DNA of 64,000 nt, taken from CAMAXB01 sp964476565 (GTDB lineage Bacteria > Verrucomicrobiota > Verrucomicrobiia > Opitutales > Opitutaceae). The notes under the pieces are model-generated. The model searched no databases. It saw nothing but the letters and a program-made list of their open reading frames with translations, and was not told where the DNA came from. Location: the NCBI GenBank assembly GCA_964476565.1, contig CAYZBG010000002.1, forward strand, positions 53,956 to 117,955, written 5' to 3'. The translations under genes and the position numbers were made by a program. Every line of letters starts with the position of its first letter. Within the stretch, counting starts at the first letter, position 1. Below are positions 25,845 to 34,606 of the stretch, one piece after another.

Positions 25845-26362
25845 CGAAGAAGGTCATCATCATCATCGCCCGCCCCAACGGCGCGGGGAAGACGACCTTC
25901 GCCCGCTCCTTTCTCCCCGAGGAAGCGCAATGCCCGCGCTTCATCAACGCAGATTTGATCGCGGCAGGTCGTTCACCCTTCGCGCCCGAAGCCGCCGCCA
26001 TCAAGGCCGGGCGCCTGATGCTGCAGGAGATCGCCGCCTGCGCTCGGCGCGGCGAGAGCTTCGCCTTCGAGACCACGCTCTCGGGGTTAGCCTATCTCGC
26101 CCATATCCGCCGGTGGAGTGCGAAGGGCTACCATGTCAGTTTGTTTTTTCTTTCCCTACCCAATGCGGAGGCAGCAGTCGCCCGCGTCGCCGAACGCGTG
26201 CGGCATGTCGGCCACGATATCCCCAAGGACGTGATTCGCCGGCGCTTTGCCGCCGGGTTGCGCAACTTCGAGCAGGCCTACAAACGCGCTGTGGACGATT
26301 GGGCAAAATACGACAATATGGGCGAGACTCCAGTCCTGCTGGAATGGGGAGAAAATTCATGA
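25841..26362 (+). CDS. Zeta-toxin-like P-loop kinase
   Basis: A 173-aa P-loop kinase. ARPNGAGKTT (residues 10-19) is the Walker A, followed by RFINADLIA with the catalytic-type Asp38 and FAFETTLSG with Glu77, as in Zeta-toxin kinases. C-terminal Arg residues (RRRFAAGLRNFEQAY) could bind phosphate. Zeta kinases phosphorylate UDP-N-acetylglucosamine; related ones act on other substrates. Start GTG 25841 overlaps the previous TGA (GTGA). The next gene overlaps by 4 nt and is the likely antitoxin partner. Confidence 0.75.
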   Translation: MTKKVIIIIARPNGAGKTTFARSFLPEEAQCPRFINADLIAAGRSPFAPEAAAIKAGRLMLQEIAACARRGESFAFETTLSGLAYLAHIRRWSAKGYHVSLFFLSLPNAEAAVARVAERVRHVGHDIPKDVIRRRFAAGLRNFEQAYKRAVDDWAKYDNMGETPVLLEWGENS

Positions 26363-26559
26363 AGTCCAAATCCATCACTGAAGCCAAGAACCCCGATCTG
26401 CGGGCCTCCGTCGCTGCGATGCGTCGCCCCTCGGTCCTAGCCCGCGAGACGGCTATCCGCACCGGCACGAATCTCGTCGTGGTGAAGGACGGCCGGCTCA
26501 CGCGCATACCCGCGCAAGTGCTCCGCGCCGCCGCCCCCCGCTCCTGCAAGTCGGCATGA
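26359..26559 (+). CDS. Small partner of the zeta-like kinase, putative antitoxin
   Basis: A 66-aa basic protein with an N-terminal helix and a short beta-type end (ETAIRTGTNLVVVKDGRLTRI). Small proteins ending in a 'TGTxLVxxKDGRLxRI'-type strand commonly accompany zeta-like kinases, so the partner role is inferred from that pattern and the 4-nt ATGA overlaps on both sides (with the kinase and with hsdM). No DNA-binding domain is obvious. Confidence 0.55.
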   Translation: MKSKSITEAKNPDLRASVAAMRRPSVLARETAIRTGTNLVVVKDGRLTRIPAQVLRAAAPRSCKSA

Positions 26560-28187
26560 CCGCCACTGACCAGCAACGTCTCGGCAAAACCCTCTGGGCC
26601 ATCGCGGACCAACTCCGCGGGGCGATGAATGCGGACGATTTCCGCGACTACATGCTGGCCTTCCTCTTTCTGCGCTACCTCTCCGACAACTACGAGGTCG
26701 CCGCGAAAAAGGAGCTGGGATCCGACTACCCGAAGTTCGGCCCTGACGACGCCCGCGTACCGCTCGCCGTCTGGTATGCCAACAACCCAACCGACATTGT
26801 GGACTTCGAGAAGCAGATGCGGCGCAAGGTGCACTACGTCATCAAGCCGGAGCACCTCTGGGCCAACATCGCCAACCTCGCCAAGAACCAGAGCGGCGAC
26901 CTGCTCGAAACCCTGCGCGACGGATTCAAATACATCGAAACCGAGTCTTTCGAAAGCACCTTCCAAGGCCTGTTTTCCGAGATCAACCTTGGCTCCGAAA
27001 AACTTGGCCGCACGCACGCCGACAAAAACAAGAAGCTCTGCGACATCATCAAGGAGATCGCAACAGGCCTGAAGGAGTTTTCGACCGACATCGACGCCCT
27101 CGGCGACGCCTACGAATACCTCATCGGCCAGTTCGCCGCCGGCTCCGGCAAGAAGGCGGGCGAGTTCTACACCCCGCAGCAGATTTCCACGATTCTCTCC
27201 CGGATCGTCACCCTCGACAGCCAGGAGCCCAAGACCGGGCCGGTGAAGCACCTCGGCAGCGTCTTCGATTTCGCCTGCGGCTCCGGTTCGCTCCTCCTCA
27301 ACGTCCGCCAGCAGCTCAAAAAGCAAGGCGGCACCATCGGTAAGATCTTCGGCCAGGAGAAGAACATCACCACCTACAACCTCGCGCGCATGAACATGCT
27401 GCTGCACGGGGTGAAGGATACCGAGTTCGAAATCTACCACGGCGACACGCTCACCAACGAATGGGACATGCTGCGGGAGACTAATCCGGCGAAGATGCCC
27501 AAGTTCGACGCCATCGTCGCCAACCCGCCCTTCAGCCTCCGCTGGGAGCCAACGGATACCCTCGGTGAGGATGTCCGTTTCAAGAACCACGGCATCGCCC
27601 CCAAGTCCGCCGCCGACTTCGCCTTCCTTCTCCACGGCTTCCACTACCTGAAGGACCAAGGCGTCATGGCGATCATCCTGCCGCACGGCGTCCTCTTCCG
27701 CGGCGGCGCCGAGGAGCGCATCCGCACCAAGCTGCTCAAGGACGGCCACATCGACACCGTCATCGGCCTGCCCGCGAACCTGTTCTACTCCACCGGCATT
27801 CCCGTCTGCATCCTCGTCCTCAAGAAGTGCAAGAAGCCCGACGACGTCCTCTTCATCAACGCCGCGGAGCACTTCGAGAAAGGTAAGCGCCAGAACGTCC
27901 TTACCGACGAGCACATCGACAAAATCGTCGATACCTACCGCGACCGCCCGGAAAAGCCCATCGAGCGCTATGCCCGCCGAGTACCGATGACAGAGATCGA
28001 AAAGGAAGGCTACAACCTCAACATCTCTCGCTACATCAGCACCGCTACGACCGAGGAGGAGATCGATCTGAAGAAAACCCACGCCGACCTCGTCGCCATT
28101 GAGGACCGCATTCGGGTCGCCGCAACCAAACACAACGCCTACCTCAAGGAACTCGGGCTGGCTCCGCTCCCCGGCGGCGATCAGTAA
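26556..28187 (+). CDS. hsdM: Type I restriction-modification methyltransferase subunit (HsdM)
   Basis: A 543-aa N6-adenine methyltransferase subunit. The N-terminal helical HsdM domain (RLGKTLWAIADQLRGAMNADDFRDY...) is followed by the SAM-binding motif FDFACGSGSLL (about residue 236) and the catalytic NPPF (IVANPPFSLRW, about 320-330). FYTPQQIS is the usual domain junction. It modifies the host sites that HsdS specifies. It is last in the operon, separated from hsdS by the PrrC-like and kinase genes, an unusual order. A REP element lies 42 nt after its stop. Confidence 0.95.
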   Translation: MTATDQQRLGKTLWAIADQLRGAMNADDFRDYMLAFLFLRYLSDNYEVAAKKELGSDYPKFGPDDARVPLAVWYANNPTDIVDFEKQMRRKVHYVIKPEHLWANIANLAKNQSGDLLETLRDGFKYIETESFESTFQGLFSEINLGSEKLGRTHADKNKKLCDIIKEIATGLKEFSTDIDALGDAYEYLIGQFAAGSGKKAGEFYTPQQISTILSRIVTLDSQEPKTGPVKHLGSVFDFACGSGSLLLNVRQQLKKQGGTIGKIFGQEKNITTYNLARMNMLLHGVKDTEFEIYHGDTLTNEWDMLRETNPAKMPKFDAIVANPPFSLRWEPTDTLGEDVRFKNHGIAPKSAADFAFLLHGFHYLKDQGVMAIILPHGVLFRGGAEERIRTKLLKDGHIDTVIGLPANLFYSTGIPVCILVLKKCKKPDDVLFINAAEHFEKGKRQNVLTDEHIDKIVDTYRDRPEKPIERYARRVPMTEIEKEGYNLNISRYISTATTEEEIDLKKTHADLVAIEDRIRVAATKHNAYLKELGLAPLPGGDQ

Positions 28188-28228
28188 CCGCGGCTGGCGT
28201 TGGCGCGAGGCGGCTTTGTTTCAATCCC

Positions 28229-28251
28229 GGCGGCAGGAGTGCCGCCGCTCC
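28229..28251 (-). repeat. REP element
   Basis: GGCGGCA-GGAG-TGCCGCC followed by GCTCC, the reverse orientation of the copy at 17300. It lies between hsdM and ydbL, which converge here. A T5 tract shortly after the stem (28253-28257) could let it act as a terminator for hsdM. Confidence 0.8.
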
Positions 28252-28264
28252 CTTTTTCTCGTCC

Positions 28265-28636
28265 TTACTTTTTGTACCACTCGCCGCTTTCGCGCTGGAG
28301 CCAGACGCCGCGGGCGCTGTTGGCCGCGATCTGCTTGGCGCGGGCGGCGCCGACGGCGGCGGGATTGCTGCCGGTCTGGCGGGCGATGGCGGTGTAAACG
28401 GTCGTGCGGTCGGCGTTCTCCTCGCTCGAGACCGAGGCGGCATCGCCCTTGTTCTCGCGCACTTCGAGGAAGCCCCGGTTGTTTTCACCCAGCGCACCGT
28501 CGGCCTTGAGCGCGTCGATCTTGGGCAGGCGCTCGCGCATGCGGGCCTGCACGGCACCGAGGTCCTGCGCCTGCACCGAGGCGAGCAAGACGGAGAACAG
28601 GGCAAACGAGACGAGCGTACGAAGCAGGGAGGTCAT
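28265..28636 (-). CDS. ydbL: YdbL family protein (DUF1318)
   Basis: A 123-aa periplasmic protein with a signal peptide (LLRTLVSFALFSVLLASVQA). The mature part has the DUF1318 pattern: RMRERLPKIDALKADGALGENNRGFLEVR and YTAIARQTG. It completes a ydbH-ynbE-ydbL set. In E. coli YdbH and YnbE help move phospholipid between the membranes, and YdbL affects their complex. ATG 28636 lies 5 nt after the ynbE stop. Confidence 0.85.
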   Translation of the reverse strand: MTSLLRTLVSFALFSVLLASVQAQDLGAVQARMRERLPKIDALKADGALGENNRGFLEVRENKGDAASVSSEENADRTTVYTAIARQTGSNPAAVGAARAKQIAANSARGVWLQRESGEWYKK

Positions 28637-28641
28637 GGCGG

Positions 28642-28839
28642 TCAGGACTTGGGTTCGTGAACGAGGGTGGTGGACTGCTTGTCGAGGTCCCCGAAGAAAT
28701 CGTTGAGGGCCCGGTCGACCTTCACGTTGACGTCCACCGTGATGTGAATCGGCTTCACCTCGATGGGCTCGGTGCGGACGCTGATGCAGCCGGTCATCAG
28801 CCACGGCGCGAGGATGGGGAGGAGCCAAATGGGTTTCAT
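28642..28839 (-). CDS. ynbE: YnbE-like outer-membrane lipoprotein
   Basis: A 65-aa protein with a lipoprotein signal (WLLPILAPWLMTGC, Cys about residue 18). The mature part (VRTEPIEVKPIHITVDVNV and DRALNDFFGDLD) matches the YnbE pattern. It is predicted to be lipidated and anchored in the outer membrane, where it meets YdbH. It lies between ydbH and ydbL. Confidence 0.8.
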   Translation of the reverse strand: MKPIWLLPILAPWLMTGCISVRTEPIEVKPIHITVDVNVKVDRALNDFFGDLDKQSTTLVHEPKS

Positions 28840-28910
28840 GGTGGAACGTTAGGCAGAATCGACCGGTAAAGGAGCGTGAGGTTTCCCCTGAGACGCGGGA
28901 CGACCACGAT

Positions 28911-30125
28911 TTATTCAAAGCGGATCCGCCCATCCATGCCGAGCTTGATCAGCTGGTCGAGCGGGCCCGCGACATTGAGATCGATCTGCAAAGGAGCCTT
29001 GAGCAGCGGATCCACCGGCTCGGCCTGAATGCGGACGGTGGCGGTCCGGCCATTCTCGTCCCCGCGGGGGGTGAACCTCAAACGCAACAGGCTGACGGAA
29101 AGCGCGGTTTCACCCTGCTCCACCCGCTGCAGCGGAGAATAGGCCGGATTGTCGGGCGTCAGCTGCGCCGTGATGAGGCCCGGCACCGGGGCCAGCCGAA
29201 GCGTGGCCTCCTCCCCTTCGCTCAACCCGAGCCAGCCTCCCGTGATCTGCAGGCCCTCGGCCGCGCTCCACGAGGCCTCGACCTCGCCGTCGAGACGTCC
29301 CTGCGCTTCGGACAACGCCGGAGGCAGCAGGGCGACGAGTTGGCGGAGGGAGATCTGCGCCAGCGTCATCCGCACCGTGGCGGACGGGTTCGCGAGCGAC
29401 AGATCAAACGGAGCTGCCTCGATCCGGCCGCCGAGCCCCTGCAGCGCGGCCCGCGTGACCAGCGCCCGGGAGTCCGGCATGAGGCTGAGGTCGATCTGCG
29501 CGCCCTGCAACGCCAGCGGTCCGTAGCGCAGCCCGCCGATCGTGCAGGCAACCTGACCCGTGCCGCGCAGGTCGTACGTCGCCACAATCTGAATACCGCT
29601 CAATTCCCAGTCGTCGGCGGCGTGGCGCACGGTGCCGTCCTCCCAGCGGACCCTCAGGCTGCCCACCGGCCGGCCGTCCGCCCAGGAGCCCTCGCCTTCG
29701 ACGTGGACCGTTCCCGCGGCCTCCGTTCCCTCGAGCGGCAGGCCGACCCGGCTGGCCACGCGCGGGAGCCAGGCCGAAAGCGGCACCTCGGCCTGGTCGA
29801 GGCGCCAGGTCAGCGCGCCGGTCTCCGGTTGGTAAAGGGCACCGCCGCGGGCACTGAGTCCCGCCCCGGTCAGCGTAAACGTGAACCGGCGCCCGGACGC
29901 CTCGGGCGGCAAGGCGTCGAGCCGCCACGCCAGCCGCGGTCCCTCGTCCCCGAAGGCCGCGAGTTCACCGGAGAGTGACCCGGCCAGGAGCGGCCAGCGC
30001 GACCCGGACGGCTCCGCCCCGGTCGCGACACTCAGCGTGAGGGCAAGGGCAATACGGCGGAACACACCGAGTATGATCCGCCGCCGCCGGAAAGGTTGCG
30101 AGCCCGGAGCGGCGGACGCGGGCAT
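28911..30125 (-). CDS. ydbH: YdbH-like intermembrane phospholipid transport protein (short form)
   Basis: A 404-aa protein with a basic start and a hydrophobic signal anchor (FRRIALALTLSVATGA). The rest is beta-rich and matches the C-terminal part of YdbH (e.g. GLRYGPLALQGAQIDLSL, SLRQLVALLPPALSEAQGRLDGEVEASW, and the end LDQLIKLGMDGRIRFE). E. coli YdbH has about 879 aa, so half is missing here. A GTG at 30065 would put the anchor at the N-terminus and is an alternative start. The ynbE gene lies 71 nt downstream. Confidence 0.72.
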   Translation of the reverse strand: MPASAAPGSQPFRRRRIILGVFRRIALALTLSVATGAEPSGSRWPLLAGSLSGELAAFGDEGPRLAWRLDALPPEASGRRFTFTLTGAGLSARGGALYQPETGALTWRLDQAEVPLSAWLPRVASRVGLPLEGTEAAGTVHVEGEGSWADGRPVGSLRVRWEDGTVRHAADDWELSGIQIVATYDLRGTGQVACTIGGLRYGPLALQGAQIDLSLMPDSRALVTRAALQGLGGRIEAAPFDLSLANPSATVRMTLAQISLRQLVALLPPALSEAQGRLDGEVEASWSAAEGLQITGGWLGLSEGEEATLRLAPVPGLITAQLTPDNPAYSPLQRVEQGETALSVSLLRLRFTPRGDENGRTATVRIQAEPVDPLLKAPLQIDLNVAGPLDQLIKLGMDGRIRFE

Positions 30126-30150
30126 GCGTTGCCCCGGCCGTCCCCCCTCC

Positions 30151-32658
30151 TCACTTCACCGGGACGGCGGGCAGGTTCCAGATCTGCTTGGCGTATTCGC
30201 GAATGGTGCGGTCGCTCGAAAACTTGCCGACCCGGGCGGTGTTGAGGATGGCCTTCTTCGCCCAGCCGGACGGATCGCGGTAGGCGCGGTCGATCGCCTC
30301 ATGGGCCTTCACGTAGGAGCGGTAGTCGGCGAGCACCTTGTAGGGATCGCCGCCGCCGAGCAGGCTGTGATGCAGGGCGCCGAACGGATGCGACTCTCCC
30401 GGCACGAAGTAGCTGGAGCCGATCCAGTCGACGACGGCCTTCAGCTCCTCGTCGCCCTGATACAGGTCCCACGCGTGGTACCCGCGGGCGTCGAGCGCCT
30501 CGACCTCTTCGACGGTCAGGCCGAAGATGAAGATGTTCTCGTCGCCGACCTCCTCCTTGATCTCGACGTTGGCGCCGTCGAGCGTGCCGACGGTGAGCGC
30601 ACCGTTGAGGGCGAGCTTCATGTTGCCCGTGCCTGAGGCCTCCTTGCCCGCGGTGGAGATCTGTTCGGACACGTCGGCGGCCGGGATGATGCGCTCGGCG
30701 AGGGAGACCCGATAGTTGGGCAGGAAGGCGACCTTGAGCTTTCCCTTGATGCGCGCATCGTGGTTGATGCGTTCGCCGATGACATTGATCGCCCGGATGA
30801 TGTTCTTGGCGAGATCGTAGCCCGGCGCGGCCTTGGCGGCGAAGATGAAGACGCGCGGCACGAGATCGAGATCGGGATTCTGCAGTAGCCGGCGGTACAA
30901 GGTCAGGATGTGGAGCAGATTCAGGTGCTGCCGCTTGTACTCGTGCAGGCGCTTGATCTGCACGTCGAAGAGCGCCTCGGGCGACACCTCGATGCCGCAC
31001 TCGGCCTTGATGACAGCGGCGAGGTCGACCTTGTTCTGCCGCTTGATCGCCATGAACTCCTTTTGGAACGAGGCGTCGCCGGCGAAGGCCTCGAGGCCGC
31101 GCAGCTTGTCGAGGTCGCACACCCATGCGTCGCCGATGCGCTCGGTGATGAGACGCGACAGCCGCGGGTTGGTCTTCAGCAGCCAGCGCCGCGGCGTGAT
31201 GCCGTTGGTCTTGTTCTGGAAGCGGCCCGGGAAAAGGGAGTCGAACTCGGGGAACAGCTCCTTCTTCAGCAATTGCGTGTGCAGCGCGGCCACGCCGTTG
31301 ACGGCGTGCGAGCCTACGACGCTCAGGTTGGCCATGCGGATCATCTTGTGTCCGTTCTCCTCGATGAGGGAGCAGATGCGCAGCTTCTCGTGATCGCCCG
31401 GCCACTTGGCCTCCACCTGCTTCAGCAGGCGCACGTTGATCTCGTAGATGAGCTGGAGATGGCGCGGCAGCACGCGCTCGAAGAGCGGCACGCCCCACTT
31501 TTCCAACGCCTCGGGCAGGAGGGTGTGATTGGTGTAGGCGAAGGTCTTGGTGACAACGCCCCAGGCGCGGTCCCAGGCCATGTGATGCTCGTCGAGCAGG
31601 ATGCGCAGCAACTCGACCACTGCCACCGCCGGGTGCGTGTCGTTGAGCTGCACCGCCACCTTGTCGGCAAAGTTGTCCCAGGAGTTCTGCGGATTGCGGA
31701 AATGGCGGCGGATCAGGTCGCGCAGGGAGCAGGTGACGAAGAAGTACTGCTGCACGAGGCGCAGCTCCTTGCCGTTCTCGGTCTTGTCATTCGGATACAG
31801 GACCTTCGACACCGTCTCGCCGACGGCCTTCTCCCGCACCGCCTCGACGTAACCGCCGCTGTTGAACACGGCGAGGTCGAACTCCTCCGTGGACTTCGAG
31901 GACCAGAGGCGGAGCAGGTTGACCGTCTTGGTGCCGAAGCCCGCGGTGGGAATGTCGTGCGGCACGCCGAGGATGCGCTTCGTGTCGACCCAGCGCTGGC
32001 GGCAGTTGCCGAAGTCGTCGAAGACGTTCTCCACCCGGCCGTACAGGTGCACCTCCTGGGTGTACTCGGCGCGCACCACCTCCCACGGATCGCCGAACAT
32101 GATCCAGTTGTCGGGCGACTCCATCTGGTGGCCGTTGACGAAGCTCTGCTTGAACAGGCCGTACTCGTAATGAATGCCGTAGCCGAGGGCCGGGTAGTCG
32201 AGCGTGGCGAGCGAATCGAGGAAGCAGGCCGCGAGGCGCCCGAGGCCGCCGTTGCCCAGTCCCATGTCGACCTCGGCATCGCGCACTTCCTCGAAGTCCT
32301 GGCCGAGCTCGGCGAGGGCCGACCGCGCCACCTCGTTGAGTCCGGTGGCGAGCAGGTTATTGCCAAAGAGCCGGCCCATCAGGTACTCGAGGGAAAAATA
32401 GTAGACGCGCCGGACGTTCTGCGCGTTGTGCACGGCCTGGGTGGCGATCATCCGCTCGTGGATGTGCTCGCGGACGGCCAAGGCGGTGGCGATCCACCAG
32501 TCACGCCGGGTCGCCGTCCCCCGGTCCCGCGCGAGGGTCGAAGTCAGCTGCCGCACGATCGATTCCTTGAAGGCAGCGACATCGGTGACGGCGGAGCCGA
32601 TCTGGACGGCAGGAGCGGCGACGGCGGAGGCAACGGTTTTCTTTTTGGCAGCAGGCAT
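30151..32658 (-). CDS. glgP: Glycogen/starch phosphorylase
   Basis: An 835-aa GT35 phosphorylase. It has YFSLEYLMGRLFGNNL near the start and GLGNGGLGRLAACFLDS (active-site loop). The PLP-lysine region EASGTGNMKLALNGALTVGT is near residue 679, followed by DGANVEI. It releases glucose 1-phosphate from storage polysaccharide in the cytoplasm. It lies 78 nt downstream of mutL and 25 nt upstream of ydbH, with no evident functional link to either. Confidence 0.96.
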   Translation of the reverse strand: MPAAKKKTVASAVAAPAVQIGSAVTDVAAFKESIVRQLTSTLARDRGTATRRDWWIATALAVREHIHERMIATQAVHNAQNVRRVYYFSLEYLMGRLFGNNLLATGLNEVARSALAELGQDFEEVRDAEVDMGLGNGGLGRLAACFLDSLATLDYPALGYGIHYEYGLFKQSFVNGHQMESPDNWIMFGDPWEVVRAEYTQEVHLYGRVENVFDDFGNCRQRWVDTKRILGVPHDIPTAGFGTKTVNLLRLWSSKSTEEFDLAVFNSGGYVEAVREKAVGETVSKVLYPNDKTENGKELRLVQQYFFVTCSLRDLIRRHFRNPQNSWDNFADKVAVQLNDTHPAVAVVELLRILLDEHHMAWDRAWGVVTKTFAYTNHTLLPEALEKWGVPLFERVLPRHLQLIYEINVRLLKQVEAKWPGDHEKLRICSLIEENGHKMIRMANLSVVGSHAVNGVAALHTQLLKKELFPEFDSLFPGRFQNKTNGITPRRWLLKTNPRLSRLITERIGDAWVCDLDKLRGLEAFAGDASFQKEFMAIKRQNKVDLAAVIKAECGIEVSPEALFDVQIKRLHEYKRQHLNLLHILTLYRRLLQNPDLDLVPRVFIFAAKAAPGYDLAKNIIRAINVIGERINHDARIKGKLKVAFLPNYRVSLAERIIPAADVSEQISTAGKEASGTGNMKLALNGALTVGTLDGANVEIKEEVGDENIFIFGLTVEEVEALDARGYHAWDLYQGDEELKAVVDWIGSSYFVPGESHPFGALHHSLLGGGDPYKVLADYRSYVKAHEAIDRAYRDPSGWAKKAILNTARVGKFSSDRTIREYAKQIWNLPAVPVK

Positions 32659-32736
32659 GTGGTGTAAGGTCGATATCGGACGCGGGCCGGACAGTCTGAA
32701 CCAAGAACCGTGCCAGACCGTCGGGGCCGGTCACGT

Positions 32737-34569
32737 CTAAAGATTGCGCTGAAACCGCCGCGCCAGCTCACCTTGGCTGAGCTCGATGTGCGTGGGACGG
32801 CCCGCCGGGCTGGTCAACGGGGCCGAGCAGGCAAAGAGCTGGCTGACGAGCGAGCGCATCTCCTCCTCGCCGGGCCGTTCCGGCAGACGGATGGCCTTCG
32901 CGGCGGCGAGGCGCGCCAATTCGTCGCGTGCCACCTCAACGTTACGATCTTGCAAACGGCCTTCGCGGAGGGCGCCGAGCAGGTCGCGCACAAACGACTC
33001 GACATCGCCGGGCTCCATCCAGGTCGGCACGCTTTCGACGCGGAAAAAATTACGGCCGAACTCGGAAATTTCGAAACCGTGGGCCTGGAAAAACGCGAGC
33101 CGCTCGAGCAGCAGGCTGGTGGACACGGGATCGAGCTCAAGCGGCACCGGGAGGAGCAGCCGCTGGGCGGCCACGTCACCGGCCGCAAACGCGGTGCGAA
33201 GGCGCTCGAACCAGATGCGTTCGTGGGCAGCCCGGCGATCGAGCAGCACGATGCCGGCCGGCGTTTCGAACAACGCATACGACCCGTGGGCGAGTCCCAC
33301 GTAACGCCAGGTGCGCACCGGCGAGACCGGGACGGCGGGAGCCGGCGCGATGGGCGGCGGCACATCGGTCCGCGCCGGCGCGACCACGCGCTCGATCCGG
33401 CCCGCGGCGCTCAGGGCCGCGTTCGCCGGTGGCGCGCGCCACCCTGACACCTCCGGCGCGGCCGCCGGCACCGGGCTCGCGGCCGGGAAAGGTGCGGACG
33501 GCGTGGGCACGGCGACCGCCGGTGCCAGCAGGGGCGGCGGCGCCGTCTCCGCGCCGAGGGACGCCGGCACGCCCGCCGGACCGAGTTCGCGCAGGCGCTG
33601 AAGGACCGCGCGGATGACGAAGCCGCGCACGAGGCTTTCGCTGCGGAAGCGGACTTCGCGTTTGGCCGGATGAACGTTCACGTCCACCGCTGCCGGATCG
33701 ATCTCGAGAAACACGAAGGCGAGCGGATAGCGGCCCCGCGGCAGCGACTCGTGATAGCTCTCGATCAGCGCGTAGTTGAGGGTGCGGCTGTCGACCGGGC
33801 GCCGGTTGACGAAGGTGATCATCTCGTGCCGCGTGGCCCGACCCTGTCCCGGGCGGCCAATCAGGCCCGTCAGCCGCAGTCCGTCCTCCGCGGCCTCGAT
33901 CGGCACGAGGCCCTCGGCCAGTTGCCGGCCGAAGATCTCCCCCACCCGCCCCGCCAGGTCGGCGCCTTCGGGCGAGCGAAAGATAACTCGGCCGTCCTCG
34001 ATCAGGGTGAACGCCACCTGCGGAAACGCCAGGGCGTAGAGGCGAACGCCGGACACAATGTGCGCCGCCTCGGTCTGGTCGGTCTTGAGAAACTTGCGCC
34101 GGGCGGGGACCGAGTTGAACAGCTGCGCCACTTCGATGCGGGTGCCCACGGGCCGGCCGCAGTCGCGCACGTGCACAAACCGTCCGCCATTGACCACGAT
34201 CTCCGTGCCGACATCGGCGCCGGCTTCGCGGGTCTGCAAGGTGAAGCGGGACACGCTCGCGATGGACGGCAGGGCTTCGCCTCGGAAGCCGAAACTGGCC
34301 AGCCGGTTGAGGTCGTCCGCCTCGGCGATCTTGCTCGTGGCGTGCCGCTCGAGGGCGAGCAGCGCGTCCTCGCGCGCCATGCCGCAGCCATTGTCCTCGA
34401 TGCGCATGAGCGAGCGGCCGCCATGGCGAAACTCCACCTCGATCCGGGTCGCGCCGGCATCGACTGCGTTCTCCACCAGCTCCTTCACCACCGCGGCCGG
34501 ACGCTCGATCACCTCGCCGGCGGCGATCTGGTTGGCGACCCGGTCGGTCAGGATGCGGACTTTCGGCAT
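32737..34569 (-). CDS. mutL: DNA mismatch repair protein MutL, endonuclease motifs lost
   Basis: A 610-aa MutL. The N-terminal GHKL ATPase is intact: NQIAAGEVIERPAAVVKELVENAVDAGA, DNGCGM, FGFRGEALPSIASVS. The C-terminal domain keeps the fold but has lost the nuclease metal ligands: DQHA(x2)E(x4)E reads DRRAAHERIWFE, the ACR region reads AAAKAIR, and CPHGRP reads SPAGRP. ATG 34569 (MPKVRILTDRVANQIAAGEV) is chosen over a longer frame. It should dimerise and signal, but probably does not nick DNA. Confidence 0.92.
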   Translation of the reverse strand: MPKVRILTDRVANQIAAGEVIERPAAVVKELVENAVDAGATRIEVEFRHGGRSLMRIEDNGCGMAREDALLALERHATSKIAEADDLNRLASFGFRGEALPSIASVSRFTLQTREAGADVGTEIVVNGGRFVHVRDCGRPVGTRIEVAQLFNSVPARRKFLKTDQTEAAHIVSGVRLYALAFPQVAFTLIEDGRVIFRSPEGADLAGRVGEIFGRQLAEGLVPIEAAEDGLRLTGLIGRPGQGRATRHEMITFVNRRPVDSRTLNYALIESYHESLPRGRYPLAFVFLEIDPAAVDVNVHPAKREVRFRSESLVRGFVIRAVLQRLRELGPAGVPASLGAETAPPPLLAPAVAVPTPSAPFPAASPVPAAAPEVSGWRAPPANAALSAAGRIERVVAPARTDVPPPIAPAPAVPVSPVRTWRYVGLAHGSYALFETPAGIVLLDRRAAHERIWFERLRTAFAAGDVAAQRLLLPVPLELDPVSTSLLLERLAFFQAHGFEISEFGRNFFRVESVPTWMEPGDVESFVRDLLGALREGRLQDRNVEVARDELARLAAAKAIRLPERPGEEEMRSLVSQLFACSAPLTSPAGRPTHIELSQGELARRFQRNL

Positions 34570-34606
34570 GACGCTGCGGGGAGCTGGGCGAAGGCCGGTT
34601 CGGCGC

